Below, one piece after another: positions 16,474 to 26,047 of a stretch of 64,000 nt of DNA; the first letter of the stretch is position 1; the number at the start of each line of letters is the position of its first letter. Source of the DNA: Bog-473 sp963744225 (GTDB lineage Bacteria > Actinomycetota > Acidimicrobiia > Acidimicrobiales > RAAP-2); the NCBI GenBank assembly GCA_963744225.1, contig CAVUSV010000004.1, positions 1 to 64,000 on the forward strand. Direction: 5' to 3'. Below the pieces are notes generated by a model that did not search any database, was not told the origin of the DNA, and worked only from the letters and a program-made list of their open reading frames with translations. Position numbers and translations under genes: made by a program.

Positions 16474-17955
16474 ATGACTGCTGATTCGCGCAAATGGTTC
16501 GCTTTGGCGGTCGTCTGTGTTGCTCAGTTCATGGTCATTCTCGATGTCTCCATCGTGAATGTCGCGCTGCCCTCCATTCAGCGTGGCCTGCATTTCTCTG
16601 AGCAGAACCTCTTGTGGGTCTTGAATGCCTACGCTCTGTTCTTCGGTGGGTTCCTCATGCTCGGCGGAAGGGTGGCGGACAAACTGGGGCGGCGGCGGGT
16701 GTTCGTGACGGGCGTGATCGTTTTCACCGCGGCGTCTCTGTTTTGTGGATTGGCGACATCGAGCGGTTGGCTGGTCGTCGCCAGGGCCGTGCAGGGAATG
16801 GGGGCAGCGCTCCTCTCTCCGGCTGCCCTTTCCATCCTGACCGTCACCTTCGAGGAGGGTCGGGAGCGGAACACGGCCCTGAGCATATGGGGGGCGATTG
16901 CCGGAGCGGGCGGCGCATTCGGGGTCCTACTCGGCGGCATCCTCACCCAGGAATTCGGCTGGCAATGGATCTTCTACGTGAATGTCCCAATCGGCTGCGT
17001 CGTTGTCGTCGCGAGCTTCCTCTTCCTCACGCACTCCCTCGCTGAGGACGAGAACCGGGGGTTCGATATTCCGGGCGCCATCACGCTGACCACCGGCCTG
17101 GTGTTGTTGGTACTGGCCTTAGTGAAGAGCACGAGTTGGGGCTGGGCCTCTGCTAACACGCTGGGGACTCTCGCGGCGTCCTTCATCCTCATTGCCCTGT
17201 TCGTCGTCATCGAGCGTCGGACAAAATCCGCCCTCGTCCCCCTGTCGATCTTTGGCAATCGGAGCTTAAGCGTGTCCAATCTGGTCTCGTTGACTCTGGG
17301 CGCGTCAATCTTTTCAATGTTCTACTTCCTGTCCCTCTACATGCAACAAGTCCTTGGATATTCAGCCCTCAGGACGGGTGTCGGCTATCTGTCGATAGCG
17401 GGAGCGATCATCGTCGCGGCTGGAGCCGCTCAATCGCTGGTCGCCAAGATCGGAGTTCGACTCGTGATGACCATGGGCATGGCGCTTGCGGCCGGCGGGC
17501 TCATCTACTTCGCCCAGATTTCTCCCCATGGTACGTACCTCGGCACTCTGCTTCCCGGATTCCTCTTGGCCGGAGTCGGCCTCGGCCTCTCGTTCGTACC
17601 GGTGACCATCGGTGCAGTCAGCGGCGTTGCCCCGAATGAGGCAGGCGTCGCGTCAGGCTTGATCACCACGACGCAACAGATTGGCGGTGCACTCGGGGTC
17701 GCCGTCCTGTCTTCGCTCGCGGTTTCAGCAACGACGAGATTCATCGACTCGCACGAGCATGCGCCTTTAGCCATGACAGCCGCACTCACGCACGGCTTCT
17801 CGATCGCCTTTTGGTTTGGCGCGGTCTTTGCTGGGATCGGTTGCCTCGTTGCCTTCTTCGGCATGGACCACACCCGTATGACTGGGGCGCTCGCCTCGGA
17901 GCCGGGGGTCGAGGAGCGACCGACCGAGCTGGAGCCACTACCTCCGAGGAAGTGA
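16474..17955 (+). CDS. MFS transporter, DHA2 (14-TM drug:H+ antiporter) family
   Basis: A 493-residue membrane protein with the DHA2 pattern. It opens with FMVILDVSIVNVALPSIQ in TM1 (motif D1 of the family), has LGGRVADKLGRRR as the cytoplasmic motif A, and WGAIAGAGGAFGVLLGG as the antiporter motif C. Length and spacing fit 14 helices. The start has GGGAGGA seven bases upstream. It probably exports a toxic hydrophobic compound using the proton gradient. It stands alone; its substrate and regulator are not visible. Confidence 0.92.
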   Translation: MTADSRKWFALAVVCVAQFMVILDVSIVNVALPSIQRGLHFSEQNLLWVLNAYALFFGGFLMLGGRVADKLGRRRVFVTGVIVFTAASLFCGLATSSGWLVVARAVQGMGAALLSPAALSILTVTFEEGRERNTALSIWGAIAGAGGAFGVLLGGILTQEFGWQWIFYVNVPIGCVVVVASFLFLTHSLAEDENRGFDIPGAITLTTGLVLLVLALVKSTSWGWASANTLGTLAASFILIALFVVIERRTKSALVPLSIFGNRSLSVSNLVSLTLGASIFSMFYFLSLYMQQVLGYSALRTGVGYLSIAGAIIVAAGAAQSLVAKIGVRLVMTMGMALAAGGLIYFAQISPHGTYLGTLLPGFLLAGVGLGLSFVPVTIGAVSGVAPNEAGVASGLITTTQQIGGALGVAVLSSLAVSATTRFIDSHEHAPLAMTAALTHGFSIAFWFGAVFAGIGCLVAFFGMDHTRMTGALASEPGVEERPTELEPLPPRK

Positions 17956-18068
17956 TCGATCACGGCTGCTGGCTCGGTCCAACTCGAAGTGGGCGAATCG
18001 AGTTCTATCCAGAGCCGTCCGTAGCCAGGCAACTCGCGAGCCTCGAGATGAGCGTCCGCCGGCGGATT

Positions 18069-18233
18069 TTGGCAATCCGAATTGGCAATCGATTGGGTGC
18101 TGTCCAGAGGACGGAGGTGATCTCTTGGACCGGAGGGCGCTTCAGAAGCATTGTGGCCAAGGGGCAAGACGGTCTGGACAACCCGGACCGGCCTCCGCAG
18201 CCGGTGGCGCAGGTTCGAGTCCTTCCCGATGCC
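18069..18233 (+). repeat. dispersed repeat, copy D (165 bp)
   Basis: The left marker GGCAATCCGAATTGGCAATC is identical to that of copy A. The interior (GGACGGAGGTG..., GACGGTCTGGACAACCCGGAC) is alignable with copy A over its length. It ends with CCTCCGCAGCCGGTGGCGCAGGTTCGAGTCC-type tRNA-Arg 3'-half sequence, whose acceptor part has decayed. The following 18234-18666 shows no gene I can support. Confidence 0.7.
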
Positions 18234-18666
18234 GACAAGGGCAGAGCGGGCTGACGTAGCCGGCCAAGGTGGAGTCGCCGTTGCCAACGTCGACCATCAT
18301 TGGTCGGTCCCGGCCTCGACGACGCAGAACCCTGTTGTCGGTCCGCTCGGGCTTGGCTCATAACGTTCAGACCGTGCGACGCCGGACCAGCCAGACGGTA
18401 ACGGTGAGGGCAACACCGACAGCACGAGCAAGTAGCGAACCTCCATCCACTCCAGGGCCCGAGAGTGCCGGGATTGTGCGACCCTTGAATTCCGAGCCAG
18501 CATGTGTGACCGGAGTTCGCGGCACGGCCCGAAGAGAAACCTCCGATCTACCCGGCGACCTCCGTGGTAACGGCGCACCTTTGCCGTGACCCGAAGTCGT
18601 AGAGAACTCGAGGTCCGGGTGGGCGTGACATTCCACTCGTTGCGAATCGGTCGAGGCGCCAAGGGC

Positions 18667-19875
18667 TCACATGCTCCACAGTGCATGGGTGGGTGACATC
18701 CGCGCGGCACGCAGCGCGGGCATGAGTCCGGCGACCGCGCCAATGATCAGCGAAGCGGCGAAGCCGCCGAGCCAAGCTTCTGGTGGCACGACGGTGGCCC
18801 AGCCTTTGGTGTGGGCATAGACAGACGTGGACGCGATGCCGAGGGCAACGCCGACAACGCCGCCAATGAGGCAGAGCAGGACGGCTTCGGTGAGAAACTG
18901 GGTGCGGATGTGGCCTTTGGTGGCGCCGAGAGCGCGGCGCAAGCCGATCTCGGAACGGCGTTCGAGAACAGAGATGATCATGATGTTGGCGACCCCGACC
19001 GCGCCGACGAAGAGGGCGACGGCGCCGAGGCCGAGGAACAGGCTGTTGAGGGCGCTCTTCGCGTCGGCTTGGGCGACCAGAGCGGAGGAGGGTTGGCTGA
19101 CGGTGACCTGGTTGGGGTTCTCAGGGTTGGCGGTGGCGGCGAGCAGGTCAACCACCGTGTTGACCCGGTCGTTCTGGGCGCGGACGTAGATGGTAGAGGG
19201 ATGCCCGTCGAAGCCCAGGTACTTCTCTGCCGTGGGGTAGCCGACCAGGACGGAGGAGTCGATGGCAGAGGCGAGCAGGGCCCGTTTGAGGGTGCCGGTC
19301 ACGTAGAACCAGTGGCGGCCGACCCATATGCGTTGGCCGGAGTAGACGCGGTCGATCCCGAGGCGCTGCGCGGCAGCGGCGCCGAGGACAGCGACGGGTT
19401 CTTGGGCCGTTGCTGCGTTGAGGTAGTGGCCCTGGGCGACGCTGGTGGCGACGACCGTAAGGAGGTCGAGGGATGCGGCTTGGACGGTCAAGGCGTTGGT
19501 GTCGATTGAGGGGATGTAGGGGTTGCGGTAGGCATTTGCGGCGCTAACCGTCCCGGTGGTCTGCGCCTGCTGCACACCGGGGATCCGGCCGATCATCGCT
19601 GGTGCCGCGTTGGGCAACTTGGCTGGGGCGCCGGTGACGCTCTGGCCATTGCCGACGGTGAGCAGGTTGGTGCCGAGTTGGTTGATCTCGTTGAGCAGGC
19701 CGGCCTGAGACGAGGACGAGAGGCCAAGGACGGCGACGATGGCGGCCACGCCAATGGCGACACCCAGAGCGGACAGCCCGGCCCGTAGCTTGCGGGTGCG
19801 TAGTCCGACGGTGGAGAGTCGGATTAGGTCCGAGAGCTGCAACCGCCTCCGAGCCAGCGTGGCGGTGGCGGTCAC
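18667..19875 (-). CDS. MacB/FtsX-type ABC transporter permease
   Basis: A 402-residue permease with one N-terminal helix (~residues 32-52, LSALGVAIGVAAIVAVLGL), a large extracytoplasmic MacB_PCD-like domain, and three C-terminal helices of the FtsX core. That core holds the conserved VGVANIMIISVLERRSEIGLRRALGATK sequence split by the coupling helix. These proteins transmit mechanical force to extrude peptides, antibiotics or lipids. The ATG overlaps the ATPase stop. It is the last gene of the adaptor-ATPase-permease operon. Confidence 0.92.
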   Translation of the reverse strand: MTATATLARRRLQLSDLIRLSTVGLRTRKLRAGLSALGVAIGVAAIVAVLGLSSSSQAGLLNEINQLGTNLLTVGNGQSVTGAPAKLPNAAPAMIGRIPGVQQAQTTGTVSAANAYRNPYIPSIDTNALTVQAASLDLLTVVATSVAQGHYLNAATAQEPVAVLGAAAAQRLGIDRVYSGQRIWVGRHWFYVTGTLKRALLASAIDSSVLVGYPTAEKYLGFDGHPSTIYVRAQNDRVNTVVDLLAATANPENPNQVTVSQPSSALVAQADAKSALNSLFLGLGAVALFVGAVGVANIMIISVLERRSEIGLRRALGATKGHIRTQFLTEAVLLCLIGGVVGVALGIASTSVYAHTKGWATVVPPEAWLGGFAASLIIGAVAGLMPALRAARMSPTHALWSM

Positions 19876-20729
19876 AACGGCTCCTCGCCGACGGGTGCGT
19901 GGGACGCAGTCTGCGGTAGATGGGTTGCGGGTCTTGGCAGGCGAGCGCGACGGCGGCGGGGGTCGTCACCCGCCGCGAGACCGGTGTCGGCCACGACGTG
20001 GCCGTCGAGAATCTCGACTTTGCGGAGCATGCGCTCGGCGATGGTGTGGTCGTGGGTGATGACCACGATGGTCGAACCACCCTGGTGGAGCTGGTCGATC
20101 AGGGCCAGGATCGACTGTCCGGTTGCCTGGTCGAGGTTCCCGGTCGGCTCGTCGGCCAGAACGATGGCGGGCTGGCCGATCAGAGCTCGGGCGATGGCGA
20201 CCCGTTGTCGTTGCCCGCCAGACAGCTGGGTCGGGCGTGAGGTTTGCCGGTTGCCCAGGCCGACCAGATCGAGAGCTTCGAGGGCCCGCTGGCGGCGCTG
20301 TTCGAGGGGGATGCCGGCGTAGAGGAGCCCGTCGGCCACGTTGTCCAACACTGTGGCGCGCTCGGCCAGGAAGAACTGTTGGAAAACGAACCCGATCCGA
20401 GTGGCCCGCAGGTAGGCGACGTCGTCGTCGGCCATGGTGGCGACGTCAAGCCCCGTGATCCGCACCCGGCCGCTGGTGGGCCGGTCGAGGGTCCCCATCA
20501 GTTGGAGCAGAGTGGTCTTCCCTGACCCCGACGGACCGACGATCCCGACCAGCTCCCCCTGGCCGATGGCGAGGTTCACTCCGCGGAGGGCTTGGACGGG
20601 TGGCTCGCCGGCATAGGTCTTGGTCACGTTGTCGACTTCGAGCACGAGAACCTGTGCGGCATCAGTAACCGAGCCATTGCTGGTGACGGCCGAGGGGTGG
20701 TCGAGCGGGTGCGGCGGGGTGCGGGTCAT
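19872..20729 (-). CDS. MacB/LolD-type ABC transporter ATPase
   Basis: A 285-residue ATPase. It has Walker A GPSGSGKTT, Q-loop GFVFQQFFL, signature LSGGQRQRVAIARAL, Walker B IVLADEPTGNLD and H-loop VVITHDHT. The TGNLD D-loop is typical of the LolD/MacB/FtsE group. The start at 20729 overlaps the adaptor stop (ATGA); the frame's further upstream opening belongs to other genes. Its ~40-residue Arg/Pro-rich C-terminal tail is not part of the ATPase domain. Confidence 0.93.
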   Translation of the reverse strand: MTRTPPHPLDHPSAVTSNGSVTDAAQVLVLEVDNVTKTYAGEPPVQALRGVNLAIGQGELVGIVGPSGSGKTTLLQLMGTLDRPTSGRVRITGLDVATMADDDVAYLRATRIGFVFQQFFLAERATVLDNVADGLLYAGIPLEQRRQRALEALDLVGLGNRQTSRPTQLSGGQRQRVAIARALIGQPAIVLADEPTGNLDQATGQSILALIDQLHQGGSTIVVITHDHTIAERMLRKVEILDGHVVADTGLAAGDDPRRRRARLPRPATHLPQTASHAPVGEEPL

Positions 20730-21889
20730 ATGGTCGGGACCACCACTTTTTGGCCGGCGGCGAGCCCCGAGCCCGTGACCTGCACCAGCCCGTCGGCATC
20801 GTCGAACAGTCCGAGCGAGACCGACACGAGATAGCGGGTCCCCCTTGGCTCGACGACCTCGACGGCGTAGCCACCGCCGGACCGGGCCAGCAACGCGGTC
20901 ACCGGCACCACCAGGGCGCTGGGCACGCTGGCGGTGGTGATGGTGACTTGCACCGGGGCCTGGTCCCACGTGCCCGTCGCGGGCGGGTCGGAAGGGGTGA
21001 TGTCCACGGTCAGGGTCGGGGTGGTGCTGCTGCTCCCCGAGTTGCCCGACGAGCAGGTGTCCGTTCCCAGCGCCGCAGAGCTGGAACTCGACCCGCCGGA
21101 CGCCGAACTCGAGGGGCAGGTGGCCACCGTTCCCACCAAGGAGACGACACCGGGAGTGGTCTGGTTGTTGGGCAGCGTGATGGTCACCTTGTCCCCCACC
21201 GCCAGGTCGGACTGTCGCGAGGCGTCCAACGCAACCTCCACCTGGCGAGTGGTCGAGGTGGCCTGCATAACTGTCTGGCCGCTCTGGGTGCTGCCTCCCA
21301 GTGGGGCTAACAGGGTGGTCACCCGCACGGCGGTGGGTTCGAACACCGCCTGGCCAAGGCTGAGGGTGCCGTTCGGGGTCATCCCCAGGGCGGCTTGGAG
21401 ATTCTCCACGGCCGTGGTGGTTGCCGACCCGAACGAGGCGGAGGTTGGGCTGAGCTGAGCTGAGGTGGCGTAGCCCAGCGCGACCAGATCCGCGTTGAGC
21501 TCGGCCACGTCGGCACCGGTCGCCCCGGCCGATAGCTTCCGATAGGCAGGTGTCGAGCCAAACAGGAGCACCACCGGGCTGTCGTTCACCCGGTAGAGCA
21601 CCTGGCCCTGAGAGATGACCTGGCCGGGCACGGGCAACTCGGTGTATGTCCCGCTGGCCTGGTTGATCACGGAGTACGGCGAACCGTCCAGGGCCGCCCG
21701 GTAGGTCAGGGTCCCACTCAGGGAGACCATGGCCGAGAGCTCCCGCTTTTCCACCTTCACTGTGCTCGGCGGCGGCTCCTGCGCGGCTGAGGTTGCTTGC
21801 TTCCCACTGGACATGACGACCACGCTGCCGGTGGCGATAGCGACAGCCAGGACGGCCGCTCCGGCCAGCACCCAATTCCTCCGCGTCAT
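20726..21889 (-). CDS. membrane-fusion/adaptor protein with peptidoglycan-binding-like segment
   Basis: A 387-residue protein with an N-terminal signal anchor (WVLAGAAVLAVAIATGSVVVM, residues ~6-26). An HlyD-like biotinyl-lipoyl hairpin region follows, interrupted by YRKLSAGATGADVAELNADLVALGY, which fits a PG_binding_1 fold. After it come SDLAVGDKVTITLPN barrel strands and a Ser/Gly-rich insert. This architecture is common for adaptors of actinobacterial MacB-like exporters. It starts the operon and overlaps the ATPase gene by 4 nt. Confidence 0.88.
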   Translation of the reverse strand: MTRRNWVLAGAAVLAVAIATGSVVVMSSGKQATSAAQEPPPSTVKVEKRELSAMVSLSGTLTYRAALDGSPYSVINQASGTYTELPVPGQVISQGQVLYRVNDSPVVLLFGSTPAYRKLSAGATGADVAELNADLVALGYATSAQLSPTSASFGSATTTAVENLQAALGMTPNGTLSLGQAVFEPTAVRVTTLLAPLGGSTQSGQTVMQATSTTRQVEVALDASRQSDLAVGDKVTITLPNNQTTPGVVSLVGTVATCPSSSASGGSSSSSAALGTDTCSSGNSGSSSTTPTLTVDITPSDPPATGTWDQAPVQVTITTASVPSALVVPVTALLARSGGGYAVEVVEPRGTRYLVSVSLGLFDDADGLVQVTGSGLAAGQKVVVPTI

Positions 21890-22256
21890 TAGATCCGCAA
21901 CCCCAGCTCGCCCGACTCGATAGCGGTGTACTCATCCGGCACGGTCTGGAACCCTGAAATGATCCAAGCACCCCTTCGTGCCGCGGATGTGATTCGACTC
22001 GTGTCGACGAGGGGCCGATTTGAGGTGGGGCCTGGGAAGTCCTTCATGTCGTTGTCGCGCGACACCGGGGCGAACTTCACCGCCTTGTCAAGATCGGTGG
22101 CGGTGTTAATGCCCCGGCTCTCTCCGGTGCTAGCGGAGAGCTCGAGCCTGCGAGGTGGGCGGCAGCCCCTTCGCCCCCGCTCTGGGGTGGAGATCGCCTT
22201 CTCCGCGCCTTCAGCGGAGGCGACGAGCTGCTCAGACTCTGTCCCGCAGTGGCCGG
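21890..22256. other. gap without a confident gene
   Basis: This interval separates the lipoprotein gene from the efflux operon on the minus strand. An open frame runs through it and ends in a TAA that overlaps the adaptor's ATG, but its translation resembles no family and much of it is the shadow of the lipoprotein gene. It may hold the operon promoter or a decayed gene. Confidence 0.3.
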
Positions 22257-22802
22257 TCACCCGCCAAGGCCACCGACGGACGGCCTCTGCGACCTGCAGG
22301 CGTCCATCGCCGACTGCAGTTGCGGCGAGCTCGATGCGACGCCGGAGTCGTGCACTTCGATGCCCGAAAACGTGGGGTCGGGAAAGTTCGGCTGGCCGTG
22401 GGCGCGGATGCACTGGGCCCAGTTCAACCACGCCTGCTGTTGGGCGGGGGAGAGCTCCTGGCCGGTCGAGTTCCACGGTGACGGCAGTGCCTTGCACGCC
22501 TGGAGGGCCCCTTGGAACGCAGCCGAGTTCGGGTCAATTCCGACCGTCCTGTACCCGTAGCCTCCGCCGGGGGTCTGCACCGGGTCGGGGAAGTTGGGAA
22601 CACCGTGGCTGCGCACGCATTGGGAGTAGGCCACAGCTTCAGCGAGCGACGACGCCGACGACGAACCTGACCTTCCCGCCGGGTCGACGGTCGTGGTCGG
22701 CTGCGAGCCGGCGGTCGGGACCGTCGATCCGCCCGAGCAGCCGGCGATGGTGACTCCCAGGGCCACAGCCCCGGCCGCCCACAGGCGCGATGGACGCATC
22801 AT
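22257..22802 (-). CDS. secreted lipoprotein, 181 aa
   Basis: A short exported protein. After two possible Met starts (22802 or 22799) comes a hydrophobic signal with lipobox TIAGC, so the mature N-terminal Cys would be lipidated outside the cytoplasm. A low-complexity Ser/Thr linker leads to a domain with two related modules, CVRSHGVPNFPDP and CIRAHGQPNFPDP, about 65 residues apart. Each module has a Cys and a following PNFPDP motif. I recognise this duplicated module from actinobacterial lipoproteins of unknown function. AGAGGA lies just upstream. It is divergent from the response regulator and may be co-controlled with the efflux genes. Confidence 0.82.
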   Translation of the reverse strand: MMRPSRLWAAGAVALGVTIAGCSGGSTVPTAGSQPTTTVDPAGRSGSSSASSLAEAVAYSQCVRSHGVPNFPDPVQTPGGGYGYRTVGIDPNSAAFQGALQACKALPSPWNSTGQELSPAQQQAWLNWAQCIRAHGQPNFPDPTFSGIEVHDSGVASSSPQLQSAMDACRSQRPSVGGLGG

Positions 22803-22975
22803 TCCTCTATGCGACACAACTCGGTCCTCGAGTAGCCGTTGCCGACCTGCCACCTGCTACTTGTGCCGGTTCGCTGTAGGTCATGCCCCCAGTCAAGCCA
22901 GCGTGATGTTGCCAGCACGTATGGGGTTTTCGATACGTCGACGATATGCCCAAGGCTCGTAGCATCGCGATGCGT

Positions 22976-23671
22976 ATGCGTGTGTTGATCGTCGAGGACG
23001 AGCCCTATTTGGCAGAAGCCATCCGTGATGGCCTACGCCTGGAAGCGATCGCGACGGACATCGCGGGTGACGGTGATGCCGCTCTGGAGCTGCTGAGCAT
23101 CAACTTCTACGACATCGCCGTCCTCGACCGTGACATCCCTGGGCCCTCCGGCGACGAGATCGCCGAAAGCATCGTCGCCTCTAGCAGCGGCATGCCCATC
23201 CTCATGCTCACCGCCGCCGACCGGCTCGACGACAAGGCTTCCGGGTTCGGACTCGGAGCCGACGACTACCTCACGAAGCCCTTCGAGCTCCAAGAGCTCG
23301 TGCTCCGTCTCAGAGCGCTCGACCGCCGGCGCGCCCACAACAGGCCACCGGTGCGAGAGATCGGAGGCCTGCGTCTGGACCCGTTCCGCCGTGAGGTCTA
23401 CCGCGACGGCCGCTACATCGCGCTCACCAGGAAGCAGTTCGCCGTGCTCGAAGTCCTCGTCGCGGCCGAAGGCGGTGTCGTCAGCGCCGAAGAGCTATTG
23501 GAGCGGGCGTGGGATGAGAACGCAGACCCGTTCACCAACGCCGTGCGCATCACGGTATCGGCACTGCGCAAACGCCTCGGCCAACCCGCGATCATCGCCA
23601 CCGTGGCCGGCGTCGGGTACCGCATCGAAACTCAACCTGACACCGGGCCTGAGGGAGGAGACAATGGATAG
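22976..23671 (+). CDS. OmpR-family response regulator
   Basis: A two-component response regulator of about 231 residues from MRVLIVEDEPYL. The receiver domain has the acidic pair in VEDE, the phospho-acceptor Asp in AVLDRDIPGPSG, Thr/Ser in LMLTAAD and Lys in LTKPFE. A Trans_reg_C winged helix follows, with ALTRKQFAVLEVLVAAEG and VRITVSALRKRLGQP as its helices. Upstream in-frame Met codons at 22946 and 22970 are alternatives. It overlaps the kinase gene by 8 nt. Its position opposite the lipoprotein/efflux unit suggests it controls those genes. Confidence 0.92.
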   Translation: MRVLIVEDEPYLAEAIRDGLRLEAIATDIAGDGDAALELLSINFYDIAVLDRDIPGPSGDEIAESIVASSSGMPILMLTAADRLDDKASGFGLGADDYLTKPFELQELVLRLRALDRRRAHNRPPVREIGGLRLDPFRREVYRDGRYIALTRKQFAVLEVLVAAEGGVVSAEELLERAWDENADPFTNAVRITVSALRKRLGQPAIIATVAGVGYRIETQPDTGPEGGDNG

Positions 23672-24782
23672 AGCCCCTGGTTTGAGCGTACGCCTCAAAC
23701 TGACCCTCAGCTACGCCGGCTTCCTCATGCTCGCCGGCGCCTTACTGCTCGCCGCCGTGTGGGTGTTCCTCCTCCGTTACGTACCCGACCGTGCGCTGCT
23801 CGTCCCAGGCTCCACCGACACCAACCTTCATGGCGTTTTCCCCGTCCGGTCCAACCTCCTGCATGTTTTCGCTCCGAGGGCAGCCGCTGTGTTGGTGCTC
23901 CTGCTGATATTCGGTCTCCTCGGAGGGTGGCTGCTCGCTGGGCGGATGCTCGCCCCCCTTACCCGCATCACAGCCGCCGCGCGCGCGGCCACCACCGGAT
24001 CACTCTCCCACCGAATCCGGCTACCGGGCCGCAGAGACGAGTTCCGCGAACTCGCCGACAGCTTCGATGCCATGCTCGCGCGGCTCGAAGCCCGCGTCGC
24101 CGAACAGCAGAGATTCGCGGCCAACGCTTCCCACGAGTTGCGCACTCCACTGGCGATCACGCAGACCCTTCTCGACGTCGCCCGCAAGGATCCGAACCAC
24201 GACACCGGCGAACTCGTCGACCGCCTTCACGCCGTCAACACCCGAGCGATCGACCTCACAGAAGCATTGCTCCTCCTCACCCGCGCCGACCAGCAGTCCT
24301 TCACCCCAGTACACGTCGACCTGACCCTCATCGTGGAAGAAGCCACTGAAAGACTCCTGCCCTTCGCAGAAAGGCGCGGCGTCACCATCGAAATCTCCGG
24401 CGACATGGCCCCCACCACGGGCTCAGAGTTGCTCCTGCTGCAGTTGAGTACGAACCTCGTGCACAACGCCATCGTCCACAACCTGCCTGAACAGGGCTCC
24501 GTGTGGGTCACCACCAGTGTCCACCCCGAGAATGTGGTGCTCACCGTCGAGAACACCGGCGAGACGCTCACCCCACAGTTGGTTTCCACGCTTGTCGAGC
24601 CGTTTCTTCGCGGTACCGAACGCATACGCACCGACCACGCGGGTGTTGGCCTAGGCCTGGCAATCGTCAAAAGCATCACCCAAGCACACGACGGAATCCT
24701 CACCCTCACTCCCCGGGACGCCGGCGGGCTCTGCGTCACGGTGCAACTACCCGCGGCGCCACCCCACCAAAGCGTCCGCTGA
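23664..24782 (+). CDS. sensor histidine kinase
   Basis: A 372-residue membrane kinase. TM1 lies around residues 12-36, then comes a short extracytoplasmic loop of ~30 residues, and TM2 around 70-92 (AAAVLVLLLIFGLLGGWLLAG). A HAMP domain follows (MLAPLTRITAAARAATTG). The H-box has NASHELRTPLA, the N-box LVHNAIVHN, and the G-box VGLGLAIVKSI. The short sensor loop is typical of kinases that detect a signal at or in the membrane. ATG at 23664 follows GGGAGGAG. It pairs with the regulator just upstream. Confidence 0.93.
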   Translation: MDRAPGLSVRLKLTLSYAGFLMLAGALLLAAVWVFLLRYVPDRALLVPGSTDTNLHGVFPVRSNLLHVFAPRAAAVLVLLLIFGLLGGWLLAGRMLAPLTRITAAARAATTGSLSHRIRLPGRRDEFRELADSFDAMLARLEARVAEQQRFAANASHELRTPLAITQTLLDVARKDPNHDTGELVDRLHAVNTRAIDLTEALLLLTRADQQSFTPVHVDLTLIVEEATERLLPFAERRGVTIEISGDMAPTTGSELLLLQLSTNLVHNAIVHNLPEQGSVWVTTSVHPENVVLTVENTGETLTPQLVSTLVEPFLRGTERIRTDHAGVGLGLAIVKSITQAHDGILTLTPRDAGGLCVTVQLPAAPPHQSVR

Positions 24783-24886
24783 TCGCCCTGAACGAGCCAT
24801 CCTCCCGGCGTACCTGGGACACATCCGTCAATTCCCTGAGATTTGCCACCTCGGGTCTCAAGAACTCATCGCAAGGAGAGAACGCC

Positions 24887-25747
24887 ATGACAGCTAACGA
24901 ACAGACCGAGACTGCGGACGGCTCCGCGGTGCGGGTTGCCCTCTGGCGAGCCATGCACGTCCAGGTCGATCCGCCGCCCCATGTGCTCGACGACGAGATC
25001 GGCCTACAGCTGGTTGCCCCTGACGAGGGTTGGCGCAGCCGCCCAGACATGGAGCCAGCCGGCACCAGCTGGTTTAGGGCCGCGATTGTCGGCCGTGCTC
25101 GCTTCATCGAGGATCTGGTTGCTGAGCACTCCAACCAAGGCGTCGCCCAGTACGTCATCTTGGGCGCTGGTCTCGATACCTTTGCCCAGCGGCGGCCCGA
25201 GATCGCCTCTCGTCTCCGAGTGTTCGAGGTCGACCAGCCCGGCCCCCAGGCGTGGAAGCGCCAGCGTCTGATCGAGTTGGGCTTCGGTGTCCCCGAGTGG
25301 CTGAAGCTGGTGCCGGTCGACTTCGAGGCCGGCGGGTCCTGGTGGGAAGGGCTGGCCGCCGCCGGCTTCGATACCGATCAGCCGGCGGTCGTCGTCTCAA
25401 CCGGCGTGACGATGTACCTCACGAAAGACGCCAACGCGGCCACCCTGCGGCAGATCGCCGATCTCGCCCCTACTTCGACGCTTGCCCTGACGTTCCTCTT
25501 GCCGACCGAGCTCCTCGATGACGCCCTTCGACCCGGATTCGAGGCGGCCGAGAGGGGTGCGCGAGCAGCCGGAACGCCGTTCATCAGCTTCTACACCCCA
25601 GACGAAATGGTCGAACTGGCGCGCGATGCGGGATTTCGAGACGCCAAGCACGTGTCGGCAACCATGCTCAACGAGCGTTACTTCGCGGCCAGGCCGGATG
25701 GTCTTCAGATGTCTAGCGGGGAGGAACTCCTCTTGGCGACCACATAG
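24887..25747 (+). CDS. class I SAM-dependent methyltransferase, LCM/PF04072-like
   Basis: A 286-residue protein of the leucine carboxyl methyltransferase-like family, expanded in mycobacteria and other actinobacteria. Motifs are YVILGAGLDTFAQRRP (SAM-binding), RVFEVDQPGPQAWKRQRL (motif II) and VVVSTGVTMYLTKDA (motif IV). The start is supported by AAGGAGAG seven bases before the ATG. The substrate is unknown; O-methylation of a carboxyl or hydroxyl group is most likely. It follows the histidine kinase by 104 nt and may be transcribed separately. Confidence 0.9.
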   Translation: MTANEQTETADGSAVRVALWRAMHVQVDPPPHVLDDEIGLQLVAPDEGWRSRPDMEPAGTSWFRAAIVGRARFIEDLVAEHSNQGVAQYVILGAGLDTFAQRRPEIASRLRVFEVDQPGPQAWKRQRLIELGFGVPEWLKLVPVDFEAGGSWWEGLAAAGFDTDQPAVVVSTGVTMYLTKDANAATLRQIADLAPTSTLALTFLLPTELLDDALRPGFEAAERGARAAGTPFISFYTPDEMVELARDAGFRDAKHVSATMLNERYFAARPDGLQMSSGEELLLATT

Positions 25748-26047
25748 CGTTCAGCGCGTTCCGGGACACATTCGTCTGGGTCGCTTTGGGGTGTAGACGA
25801 GTATCACTACGCCATTGCTGAACCGTGGACGTCGACAAGAACAAGCGATGGGCGGCCTCCGGAATTCCTGAACAGCGGCTCCCCGCAGAGCAAGGCCAGT
25901 CCGGCGTCCTGTCGTCGACCGGTGGGTCCAGAAAGACGGAACGGCTGGTGTCAACCACCGCCTGCGGGGCGGCGGAAACCCTTACTATGTCTCGGGGGCC
26001 TCCGCGGGTCCGAATGACTCGCCGAGAGTCCGCCGAACTGAAGGAAC
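25748..26047. other. 300-bp gap without a gene
   Basis: The interval between the methyltransferase and the TetR gene contains only short shadow frames. I see no strong hairpin or repeat. It presumably carries the TetR promoter. Confidence 0.4.

Noticed and set aside
18367..18636. An 89-codon minus-strand frame ending in a hydrophobic helix and RRRT, like a surface-anchor tail
   Set aside because: It lies next to a decayed repeat, has no signal peptide or sorting motif, and no ribosome-binding site. It may be chance or a remnant.
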